Notes under the pieces: model-generated
Seen by the model: the letters and a program-made list of their open reading frames with translations, nothing else
Database searches by the model: none
What the model was told of the DNA's origin: nothing
Source: Candidatus Dormiibacterota bacterium
GTDB taxonomy: Bacteria; Chloroflexota; Dormibacteria; Aeolococcales; Aeolococcaceae
Assembly (NCBI GenBank): GCA_027451645.1
Contig: DAIDIX010000067.1
Coordinates: 1-8,134 of the forward strand
DNA length: 8,134 nucleotides
Direction of reading: 5' to 3'
Made by a program: the position numbers and the translations under genes
Part shown: one piece after another, positions 1 to 5,741 of the stretch
Layout: every line of letters begins with the position of its first letter
Position numbering within the stretch: position 1 is the first letter of the stretch

Positions 1-3
1 GCC

Positions 4-1572
4 ATGAGCAGGCCGACAGCACTCGTCATTCTGGATGGATGGGGCATCCGTGAAGAGCGGCGAGGAAATGCAATCCGGCGTGCAAAGACACCGAACATTG
101 ATGCACTCTTCCAGCACTGGCCAAATGCCACGCTTACAGCAAGTGGAGACGCTGTTGGCCTGCCAGAGGGGCAGCAGGGAAATTCTGAAGTCGGGCATCT
201 CACGATAGGTTCGGGAAGGGTCATTTATCAGCCACTCACACGGATCTCGAAGAGCATCGAGGATGAATCGTTCTATAACAATCCTGTACTTGTGAATGCC
301 ATGGATCGGGGACGGTCTGGTGCAGCGACAGTACACTGCCTGGGGCTGCTCTCGCCAGGAGGAGTACACAGTCATACGAAGCATGCACTCGCGCTTGCTG
401 AACTCGCGAAGCGTCGGGGTATTGACCGCCTTGCCTTTCACTGTTTTCTCGATGGTCGTGATACTCCACCTACGAGTGGTCTCGAGGAGATTCTCGCCTT
501 CCAGGATGCTCTTGAGGATATTGGGGTTGGTCGCATAGCTTCCATTGGTGGCAGGTATTTTGCCATGGACCGGGACAGGCGGTGGGGAAGGATCGAAGAG
601 GCCTACAACGTACTTGTCGGACATGAAGGTGGATGCATCTCTGACATTGAGGAGTACATTTCGAACAGTTACGATGACTCCACGACTGATGAGTTCATCC
701 ATCCCGTGAGTGTTGCGTCCGCGGCAAGCGAACGCACAGTGATCCGTCCAGGTGATGTTGTTATCTGCTTCAACTTCCGGCCAGATCGCATGCGGCAGCT
801 GGTTCATGCGTTCATTGACGAGGACTTCTCGAAATTCTACCGTGGAGAGCGGATCCAGCCACTCCATCTCGTGACCTTTGCCACATATGATGAGGAGTTC
901 CACCTTCCTGTCGCATTTCCTGCAGAAGAAGTCCACAATACGCTTGCTGAAGTCGTGAGTGCACAGCATCTCTCCCAGTTTCACATTGCGGAAACAGAAA
1001 AGTACGCACATGTCACGTATTTCATCAATGGTGGGAGGGAGAAGGCCTTTCCTGGTGAAGACCGGCTCCTGGTTCCTTCACCCAAAGTGCCAACATATGA
1101 CCGGTTCCCCGAGATGAGCGCATTCCCCATCACAAATGCTGTGGTGGAGCGGATTCAAAAGCATGACGATGCACTCATTGTCGTGAATTATGCAAATGCC
1201 GATATGGTTGGTCATACGGGAGACCTCAAAGCCACAGTAGTGGCTGTAGAGGAAGTGGACACGTGCATTGGCCGCATTGTCAAGGCACTTGGGACCAAGG
1301 GAGGGACACTTGTTCTCACAGCGGATCATGGGAATGCAGAGATCATGATCGATCCAGACACGAATGCACCACGAACTTCCCATACGACAAGTCCAGTACC
1401 CCTGGTCGTGGCTGGCATGCAGAACATCACGCTGAGGCCAGGAGGCGGTCTTGCTGATGTTGCACCAACATGTCTAGATGCAATGGGGCTCCCGGTGCCC
1501 CATGAAATGAGTGGACATTCGATGATAGTTCGTGCCCAGCCCATGCCAGCACCTGTGCCACCAGCTCCGTAG
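4..1572 (+). CDS. gpmI: 2,3-bisphosphoglycerate-independent phosphoglycerate mutase
   Basis: Cytoplasmic metalloenzyme of glycolysis and gluconeogenesis that interconverts 3- and 2-phosphoglycerate through a phosphoserine intermediate. The 522-aa protein has the whole family signature. LVILDGWG carries metal ligand D11, and GNSEVGH holds the phosphorylated serine S61. GVHSHTKH lies near 120-127, DGRDTPP near 150 and GRYFAMDRDRRW near 183-194. NADMVGHTGD supplies D400 and H404, TADHGNAE supplies D441 and H442, and TSHTTSP supplies H460. Length is close to the usual 505-515 aa; the excess is a Pro/Ala-rich tail of about 13 residues after the usual end. ATG at position 4 aligns with the normal N-terminus, so the gene is complete, but its ribosome binding site is outside the window. 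It ends in TAG, 57 bp before secG, and is probably part of a glycolysis/export cluster; enolase does not lie between them. Identification is certain. Confidence 0.97.
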   Translation: MSRPTALVILDGWGIREERRGNAIRRAKTPNIDALFQHWPNATLTASGDAVGLPEGQQGNSEVGHLTIGSGRVIYQPLTRISKSIEDESFYNNPVLVNAMDRGRSGAATVHCLGLLSPGGVHSHTKHALALAELAKRRGIDRLAFHCFLDGRDTPPTSGLEEILAFQDALEDIGVGRIASIGGRYFAMDRDRRWGRIEEAYNVLVGHEGGCISDIEEYISNSYDDSTTDEFIHPVSVASAASERTVIRPGDVVICFNFRPDRMRQLVHAFIDEDFSKFYRGERIQPLHLVTFATYDEEFHLPVAFPAEEVHNTLAEVVSAQHLSQFHIAETEKYAHVTYFINGGREKAFPGEDRLLVPSPKVPTYDRFPEMSAFPITNAVVERIQKHDDALIVVNYANADMVGHTGDLKATVVAVEEVDTCIGRIVKALGTKGGTLVLTADHGNAEIMIDPDTNAPRTSHTTSPVPLVVAGMQNITLRPGGGLADVAPTCLDAMGLPVPHEMSGHSMIVRAQPMPAPVPPAP

Positions 1573-1574
1573 GA

Positions 1575-1594
1575 TATAGTAAACGCGATATACT
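1575..1594 (+). promoter_or_regulatory. Possible -10 elements upstream of secG
   Basis: The short gpmI-secG gap is AT-richer than its surroundings and holds two -10-like hexamers, TATAGT (1575-1580) and TATACT (1589-1594). The second would give a start near 1601 and a leader of about 29 nt for secG and the downstream tRNA. No convincing -35 box lies 16-18 bp upstream of either, so this is only a candidate; read-through from gpmI is equally possible. Confidence 0.35.
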
Positions 1595-1629
1595 ACACTC
1601 TTGTTTCCAGTCATCTTGGAGATCGCATC

Positions 1630-1857
1630 ATGGCTATTCTCGATGGGGTACAGATTGCACTCGCAGTGCTCGTGTGCCTAGGGATTCTACTCCAGACTCC
1701 CAATGCTGCCGGAATGGGCGGGACTTTTGGCGGGAGTTCCTCAGGCGGTGGATACCGTCGTAGGCGTGGACTGGAAAGCACACTTCTCCGACTCACTGTA
1801 GTGTTCACTGTGCTTTTTGGTGTGATCTCGCTCGCAGTTGTTGCACTGCAGGGGTAG
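1630..1857 (+). CDS. secG: Preprotein translocase subunit SecG
   Basis: Small inner-membrane subunit of the SecYEG channel that aids SecA-driven protein export. The 75-aa product has the SecG layout: a first membrane helix at about residues 7-22, a Gly/Ser-rich cytoplasmic loop (GMGGTFGGSSSGGG, 28-41) ending in the basic run YRRRRG, and a second helix at about 51-73. Length matches the family (about 70-80 aa in many phyla). ATG at 1630 is preceded by GGAG (1618-1621) at 8-nt spacing, which fixes the start. It follows gpmI by 57 bp. In Firmicutes secG commonly lies after the glycolytic cluster (gpmI, eno), and here eno is absent between them. The stop is TAG, and 21 bp later comes tRNA-Leu, so the two are probably co-transcribed. 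A 5-bp inverted repeat, ATGAC/GTCAT, fills the secG-tRNA gap (1859-1874). Identification is firm despite the short length because of the loop signature. Confidence 0.93.
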   Translation: MAILDGVQIALAVLVCLGILLQTPNAAGMGGTFGGSSSGGGYRRRRGLESTLLRLTVVFTVLFGVISLAVVALQG

Positions 1858-1878
1858 CATGACAATGCCGTCATTCCT

Positions 1879-1965
1879 GCCGGGATGGTGGAACTGGTAG
1901 ACACGCAGCGTTCAGGGCGCTGTAAGCGCAAGCTTGTAAGGGTTCGATTCCCTTTCCCGGCACCA
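1879..1965 (+). tRNA. tRNA-Leu, anticodon CAG, CCA encoded
   Basis: The cloverleaf can be folded by hand. The acceptor stem is GCCGGGA (1879-1885) with TCCCGGC (1955-1961), discriminator A1962 and an encoded CCA at 1963-1965. The D stem is GTG/CAC (1888-1890, 1902-1904). The anticodon stem is CAGCG/CGCTG (1906-1910, 1918-1922) around loop TTCAGGG, giving anticodon CAG at 1913-1915, which reads CUG. A long variable arm AAGC-GCAA-GCTT (1924-1935) marks a class II tRNA. The T stem is AAGGG/CCCTT (1938-1942, 1950-1954) around TTCGATT. Every stem is perfectly paired. It lies 21 bp after secG, an arrangement also known in E. coli, where secG is followed by leuU. Only 7 bp separate its CCA from the end of the convergent gene. 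Confidence 0.97.
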
Positions 1966-1972
1966 CTCTTCA

Positions 1973-2614
1973 CTACGGGGAGAGAAAAGTCAGTCCTGCT
2001 TTCACGGGAGAGACGCTGATAGTTGTGCTGCAAAGGGTTGCAGGAAAGGGGAGAGAGAGCGTTCCTGACCCGGATGGAGGTGCAACTGCGAGTCGGGCAA
2101 GCTGCATGCAGCCTGCAGAGCCATCGGGAGTGTCCGTATAGACGATGACAAATGCTCCATCACTGTGGGGTGGAAGAATCGTGATGAGCGGAAAGCTTCC
2201 GTATATTGCAAACGGTGACTGTGGCCCATCTGCATCATTCGCCTGAAGCTGGACAGGAGATCCTGTTTCTGTGAACCCGGTGAGCTCAGGATACCCAGAG
2301 ATGGTGCAGCTGGCAGATGACGTATTGGCAAGTCGTATTGCAGCATATATCGTCCCTGCAGCACCATTTTTGCTGAGGACTGCTGCTGAGAGTTCTTGCG
2401 ATGTGCATAGAGATGCCTGCGGAGGAGCTGCAGATGCACTCGGGAGTGCCAAGATGGATGGGGATGCTGCGTGCTGGCGCAATGACGGAACTGAAGAGCG
2501 AGATGATGATGCATGCTGAGTTGCAGCACATGAAGGTGCAGCAAGCACCAAGACTGCCATGCATGGTGCCATGAGATGGAAAAGGTGCCTTCGTACGCAG
2601 CTACTGATATTCAC
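1973..2614 (-). CDS. Probable exported DUF4232-like protein
   Basis: Likely secreted or surface-bound protein of unknown function. The 213-aa product starts with an export signal: an n-region with two arginines (VRR, 7-9), a hydrophobic stretch at about 15-26 and a Cys at 29 after LAAPS. That Cys could be a weak lipobox, but Pro at -2 makes lipoprotein processing doubtful. A Ser/Ala/Pro-rich linker (30-66) leads to a beta-rich domain (70-205). This resembles DUF4232: four cysteines (C70, C103, C169, C195) that could form two disulfides, an AAGTIYAAIRLANTSSASC-type strand pair, and SGYPELTGF. DUF4232 proteins are common in Actinomycetota and usually follow a signal peptide or lipobox. The GTG start at 2614 overlaps the end of msrA by 14 bp and keeps the positive n-region; ATG at 2572 is an alternative. 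Neither has a clear ribosome binding site. Translation is probably coupled to msrA. The domain call is by memory of the pattern, not by search. Confidence 0.72.
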   Translation of the reverse strand: MNISSCVRRHLFHLMAPCMAVLVLAAPSCAATQHASSSRSSVPSLRQHAASPSILALPSASAAPPQASLCTSQELSAAVLSKNGAAGTIYAAIRLANTSSASCTISGYPELTGFTETGSPVQLQANDADGPQSPFAIYGSFPLITILPPHSDGAFVIVYTDTPDGSAGCMQLARLAVAPPSGSGTLSLPFPATLCSTTISVSPVKAGLTFLSP

Positions 2615-3269
2615 TGCGCGATATGCCTGTGCCGAGTGGGCAGGCTACTCCAGTTCCACCATGTCCACAGTACCCATCGGGATGGGTCTGGAGATACTGC
2701 TGGTGATATGCTTCCGCATAGAAGAAGTCTCTGAGTGGTGCAATGACTGTGGTGATGTCTCCGTAGCCATGAGATCGCAGTGCAGACGCATATTCAGACC
2801 GCATTCGCATAGCTGCCTCTTCCTGTGCAGGTGATGTTGTAAGAATGATGCTCCGGTACTGGGTTCCGACATCGTTACCCTGGCGCATGCCCTGAGTGGG
2901 ATCATGGCCCTCGAAGAACTGCTGGAGAAGCGAGTCATAGCGTGTCATTGCAGGATCAAAGTCAACAAGCACGACCTCTGCATGACCTGTTTGTCCTGTG
3001 CAGACCTCCTCATATGTTGGGTTGGGGGTATAGCCGCCCGCATACCCAACAGCAGTGGTGCCAATGCCCGGTAGTGTCCAGAACTGCTTTTCAGCACCCC
3101 AGAAGCATCCCATGCCAAAGTAGGCCTGCTCATGTTCCACGGGAAATGGTGGAACGATACGTGTACCGAGTACATGATGGATGCCGTCTTGGAGGATACG
3201 GTCTGGTCTGCCTGGAAGAGCCTTGTCTGGCTCAGGCAGGCTCACTGGATGAAAGCTAAAAAGTCCCAT
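2601..3269 (-). CDS. msrA: Peptide methionine sulfoxide reductase A
   Basis: Reduces the S-form of methionine sulfoxide in proteins or as free amino acid, with thioredoxin as the usual electron donor; acts in the cytoplasm. The 222-aa protein has the active-site motif GCFWGAE with catalytic C55, then AVGYAGGYTPNPTYEEVC, GHAEVV, the HDPTQGMRQGNDVGTQYRS block (122-140) and the FYAEAYHQQYL motif. Two C-terminal cysteines, C201 and C210, match the recycling cysteines of three-Cys MsrA such as the E. coli enzyme. The N-terminal 45 residues (LFSFHPVSLPEPDKALPGR) resemble the longer E. coli-type N-terminus, so ATG 3269 is a reasonable start. No Shine-Dalgarno sequence precedes it. Instead an extended -10-like sequence ends 6 nt before the ATG, suggesting a leaderless mRNA. 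It is the first gene of a probable two-gene transcript with the DUF4232-like gene. No MsrB is fused or adjacent. Confidence 0.97.
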   Translation of the reverse strand: MGLFSFHPVSLPEPDKALPGRPDRILQDGIHHVLGTRIVPPFPVEHEQAYFGMGCFWGAEKQFWTLPGIGTTAVGYAGGYTPNPTYEEVCTGQTGHAEVVLVDFDPAMTRYDSLLQQFFEGHDPTQGMRQGNDVGTQYRSIILTTSPAQEEAAMRMRSEYASALRSHGYGDITTVIAPLRDFFYAEAYHQQYLQTHPDGYCGHGGTGVACPLGTGISRSEYQ

Positions 3270-3275
3270 GAATGT

Positions 3276-3284
3276 AGGATAGCA
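3276..3284 (-). promoter_or_regulatory. Extended -10 of a probable leaderless msrA promoter
   Basis: Reading the minus strand, TGCTATCCT (3284 down to 3276) matches an extended -10 (TG-N-TATnnT). Six bases, ACATTC, then separate it from the msrA ATG at 3269, which would place transcription start at the ATG itself. No purine-rich ribosome binding site lies between them, and no good -35 is seen 17 bp upstream, which an extended -10 does not strictly need. Confidence 0.45.
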
Positions 3285-3312
3285 TGCACTATTTCATGTA
3301 CCTGTTGTGCAT

Positions 3313-3337
3313 AGTCCGTACTGTCCGTACCGTGTCT
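3313..3337 (+). promoter_or_regulatory. Direct repeat and shared motif in the divergent msrA / 3385-gene region
   Basis: Two adjacent 9-bp units, AGTCCGTAC (3313-3321) and TGTCCGTAC (3322-3330), lie in the 115-bp region between the divergent genes. The second unit begins the motif GTCCGT-N3-GTGTCT (3323-3337), which recurs upstream of the paralogous gene at 4004. An operator or promoter element is plausible, but function is inferred only from repetition and position. Confidence 0.4.
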
Positions 3338-3372
3338 TTGCTGGAGACCTAGTGTGAAGGAAGAGGGGACAT

Positions 3373-3378
3373 GGAGGG
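3373..3378 (+). promoter_or_regulatory. Strong ribosome binding site for the 3385 gene
   Basis: GGAGGG lies 6 nt before the ATG at 3385. This is one of the best Shine-Dalgarno matches in the window and fixes that start. It contrasts with msrA, transcribed from the same intergenic region without any. Confidence 0.8.
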
Positions 3379-3384
3379 CAGCAC

Positions 3385-3864
3385 ATGACGCAGCAGAGTT
3401 ATCTTTCACGTGAAAGCATTTCCACAAGCGAACCGGCTCGGATGCCACGGTGGTGGACAATCCGGAAGTTCGAATCTGCGCTTGATACGCTTGTGCGCAC
3501 ATCATGGCGTGTGGCACCTCGTGATTTCCCCTTTCCTGAAGGAATGCGAGTTTGTGATGTGTATGGAAGGACTGTCGGGGAGATTGACCACGGACCATTT
3601 CACATTGAATGGGACTACGCTCTCAATGGTGGCTTCACATACAAATCCCGCATCACAACAGTTGAGGCTCACATGAAGGATGGTTCCACTGTTGTCGTTC
3701 TTGACCATGAAGGGGGAGGTTCTGAACTTGCGAAAGACAGTCCTGTCTGGAGTGCATTCCGGAGTTCTCTTCAGGACATAGCCACGGATATAGAGCAATA
3801 CAGCATGGATGCCAAACGGGCACGTATCGAGCTTGCACGCAGCATCGACAACATGCTTGGCTGA
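3385..3864 (+). CDS. Unrecognised protein, paralogue 1 of a tandem pair
   Basis: Function unknown; I recognise no family. The 159-aa product has three parts. The N-terminal segment is polar and ends in RWWTIRKFE (22-30). The middle is probably beta-rich and contains PEGM (51-54), GPFHIEWDYALNGG, KSR, then a KDGS turn followed by VVVL. After DSPVW comes a C-terminal amphipathic helix, about 119-159, rich in charged residues and possibly a coiled coil. There is no signal peptide or membrane helix, so it is probably cytoplasmic. It aligns without gaps to the product of the next gene over about 135 residues. Invariant positions include W23, W24, R27, K28, F29, E30, the PEGM block, PF-x-IEW, the GG pair, KSR, KDGS and SPVW. 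A strong Shine-Dalgarno sequence supports the ATG. The gene is divergent from msrA and ends in TGA, 139 bp before its paralogue. That the gene is real is well supported by the conserved paralogue. Confidence 0.85.
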   Translation: MTQQSYLSRESISTSEPARMPRWWTIRKFESALDTLVRTSWRVAPRDFPFPEGMRVCDVYGRTVGEIDHGPFHIEWDYALNGGFTYKSRITTVEAHMKDGSTVVVLDHEGGGSELAKDSPVWSAFRSSLQDIATDIEQYSMDAKRARIELARSIDNMLG

Positions 3865-4003
3865 GATTGCCCACGAAGCTGGTGCTTCCAGCATGATCCA
3901 GTACTGTCCTGAACTGAGTAAAGGTTCTCACTGCTGAGTAGTTGTCCGTCAGGTGTCTGGCATTCCCATGTACCCTTGGCTGTACAGTGATGGAGGTACA
4001 GCC
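3865..4003 (+). promoter_or_regulatory. Leader region between the tandem paralogues
   Basis: These 139 bp hold no gene. Two short hairpins that exclude each other lie near the start: GAAGC/GCTTC (3875-3888) and GCTGG/CCAGC (3878-3892), without a T-tract. The motif GTCCGT-N3-GTGTCT recurs at 3944-3958, 45 nt before the GTG start, against 47 nt for the upstream paralogue. An inverted repeat TGTAC-N8-GTACA (3969-3986) ends just before the Shine-Dalgarno sequence. The gap therefore probably carries its own promoter or control site. Confidence 0.45.
3992..3997 (+). promoter_or_regulatory. Ribosome binding site that fixes the GTG start at 4004
   Basis: GGAGGT sits 6 nt before GTG 4004. The reading frame is open upstream to GTG 3953 and ATG 3968, but this site, and alignment of the N-terminus with paralogue 1 (xxQQxYLS), select 4004. 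Confidence 0.8.
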
Positions 4004-4462
4004 GTGAATCAGCAGACATATCTCAGCAGCGTGGCCATACCTGCACAGGGTGCAGCACGGCCTGTCAGGTGGTGGACACTGAGGAAGTTCGAGAAATGGC
4101 TTGATGATCTCGTAGCTGTTGCGCAGCAGCGCCCGCATGTGAGCTGCCCCATGCCAGAGGGGATGGAAGTCCACTGGACAGTCAAGGGGGAGGCTGGTCG
4201 TATCACGCGAGCTCCTTTCACTATCGAGTGGCTCTATGCAAACCATGGCGGTACTCGAGAGAAGTCACGTGTGGTTTCTGTTTCTGCCTCCTTGAAGGAT
4301 GGGTCACGAGTGTCTGTACTCTCTGCTCCTGGCCACCACTCGGATCTCAGCAGGAACAGTCCTGTCTGGAAGGCAGTCCGAGAGACAATGAAGCAGGTCT
4401 CTCAGGAGATCGATTGCATGCGACGATCACGGGCATCAGCTGTCGACAGGGCTGTCGAATAG
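4004..4462 (+). CDS. Unrecognised protein, paralogue 2 of a tandem pair
   Basis: Function unknown. From the GTG at 4004 the product is 152 aa. It matches paralogue 1 position by position: QQxYLS at 3-8, RWWTLRKFE at 22-30, PEGM at 51-54, APFTIEW near 70-75, KSR, KDGS, then NSPVW-x-A-x-R near 118-125 leading into a basic/acidic C-terminal helix. I count about 60 identities over roughly 150 positions (about 40%). The region 38-48 and the last 20 residues diverge most. The helix contains a Cys (C137) absent from its partner. No signal peptide or membrane helix is seen. The gene stops with TAG at 4460-4462, only 4 bp before the stop of convergent rarA, so any terminator must lie inside rarA. Its own leader with repeated motifs suggests separate or additional control. 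The two genes probably arose by tandem duplication followed by long divergence. Confidence 0.83.
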   Translation: MNQQTYLSSVAIPAQGAARPVRWWTLRKFEKWLDDLVAVAQQRPHVSCPMPEGMEVHWTVKGEAGRITRAPFTIEWLYANHGGTREKSRVVSVSASLKDGSRVSVLSAPGHHSDLSRNSPVWKAVRETMKQVSQEIDCMRRSRASAVDRAVE

Positions 4463-4466
4463 GACA

Positions 4467-5741
4467 TCAGTCGTCAACGTACGATCTGTGCCGTAATTCC
4501 AGAGGCAGGTATTCCTGGCCTTCACCATGAGCAGCATCGGTATGCGGGTAGCGGTAGTCGTGTCCGAATGCGAGGGAACGGTCAAGTGCAGTGACTGCAT
4601 TGCGGAGATGCACAGGAACGGGAAGTTCACGAGTTGCAATGGCATCCTCACGAGCCTGTGCGTAGGCAGTCACGGCAATGTTCGATTTTGGCGCCCGTGC
4701 AAGTGCAATAGTCGTTTCAGAAAGGGGAAGGTTTCCTTCTGGCATGCCGATGTGCTGGATGGCAAGGTGACAGGCAACAGCAAGCTGCAGTGCAGACGGG
4801 TCCTCGGGCCCGATGTCCTCAGCAGCAAGGATGATGAGCCGCCGGGTAATGAATCGTGGATCCTCACCGCCTTCAAGCATGCGTGCCAGCCAGTAGAGGG
4901 CTGCAGTTGCGTCGCTTCCACGGACTGACTTGATGAAGGCTGAGATGAGCCAGTAATGCTGATCTCCAGCCTTGTCCAGCAGGAGGTTCGGATGTGAGAG
5001 CGCATCCTGAACGGTTTCCATTCCTATTTCGCTTGCGGGTGGCGTTGCAGCAGCAGCAAGTTCCAGGGCAGTGAGCATGATCCGGGCATCCCCACCAGAT
5101 CCTCTGCAGAGAAGTGACAGCGTATCGTCATGAATGGTGTATTCCTGTGTGCCAAGTCCCCGGTTCCTGTCTTCAAGAGCTCGCCTGGCACAGCGTTCAA
5201 GGTCCTCAGCAGTGAGTGGATGAAGGGCAATCACGCGGAGCCGTGAGAGGAGGGCACTGTTGACGGAATGGCTGGGATTTTCCGTTGTCGCTCCAATGAG
5301 GTGAATACGTCCGGATTCCACATGGGGCAGCACGACATCCTGCTGTGCTGTGTTGAACCGGTGAATCTCATCAATGAAGAGAATGGTGGATACTCCGAGC
5401 CTGAGACGCTCGTCAGCCCGAGCAATCACCTTCCGAACCTCTGCAACACCAGATCCTGTTGCACTGAGCTCTTCGAGCACGGCATGTGTGGAGAGTGCAA
5501 TGATGCGTGACAGGGTTGTCTTTCCAGTCCCTGGAGGACCCCACAGGATGAGCGAGGGTATGTGTCCGGATTCTATTGCTTTCCGGAGCGGTCGTCCACT
5601 GCCAAAGATGTCATTCTGGCCGAGTACCTCATCGAAGGAAACAGGGCGCATCCGGTGCGCAAGCGGTGCAGTTGAGGACAGCTCCGGAACATCCTGTGGC
5701 TGATCCTCGGGTTCCTCAAACAGGGAGCGCTGTTCAGTCAA
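4467..5741 (-). CDS. rarA: Replication-associated recombination protein A (AAA+ ATPase)
   Basis: RarA/MgsA is a cytoplasmic AAA+ ATPase of the clamp-loader group that acts at stalled or gapped replication forks and interacts with SSB. From TTG 5741 the protein is 424 aa, a normal family length. Motifs: PLAHRMRP-x-x-x-DEVLGQ (26-42), Walker A GPPGTGKTT (68-76), Walker B LFIDEIH (121-127), sensor 1 GATTENPS (150-157) and a likely arginine finger in LLSRLR (R167). The MgsA-type C-terminal half follows, with KAGDQHYWLISAFIKSVRGSD, LYWLARMLEGGEDPRFI, PVPVHLRNA and a terminal YRYPHTDAAHG...YLP signature. The frame stays open upstream to an ATG at 5837, but that would overlap the previous gene by 104 bp and add sequence without homology. 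TTG 5741 overlaps the preceding TGA by 8 bp and starts MTEQRSLFEE, a typical RarA beginning. No good ribosome binding site is seen, so coupling to the upstream gene is likely. Confidence 0.95.
   Translation of the reverse strand: MTEQRSLFEEPEDQPQDVPELSSTAPLAHRMRPVSFDEVLGQNDIFGSGRPLRKAIESGHIPSLILWGPPGTGKTTLSRIIALSTHAVLEELSATGSGVAEVRKVIARADERLRLGVSTILFIDEIHRFNTAQQDVVLPHVESGRIHLIGATTENPSHSVNSALLSRLRVIALHPLTAEDLERCARRALEDRNRGLGTQEYTIHDDTLSLLCRGSGGDARIMLTALELAAAATPPASEIGMETVQDALSHPNLLLDKAGDQHYWLISAFIKSVRGSDATAALYWLARMLEGGEDPRFITRRLIILAAEDIGPEDPSALQLAVACHLAIQHIGMPEGNLPLSETTIALARAPKSNIAVTAYAQAREDAIATRELPVPVHLRNAVTALDRSLAFGHDYRYPHTDAAHGEGQEYLPLELRHRSYVDD

Noticed and set aside
1859..1874. ATGAC/GTCAT hairpin between secG and tRNA-Leu as a terminator
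   Set aside because: The stem is only 5 bp with no T-tract, and terminating there would cut off the tRNA from its likely co-transcript; noted only as a possible processing structure.
1976..2030. Terminator for the DUF4232-like gene around the GAAAG...CTTTTC sequence near its 3' end
   Set aside because: Pairing is imperfect with a bulge, lies inside the coding region and is not followed by a clear T-run.
3953..4003. Extended start of paralogue 2 at GTG 3953
   Set aside because: The strong GGAGGT before GTG 4004 and the ungapped N-terminal match to paralogue 1 favour the shorter form; the extension also overlaps the shared upstream motif.
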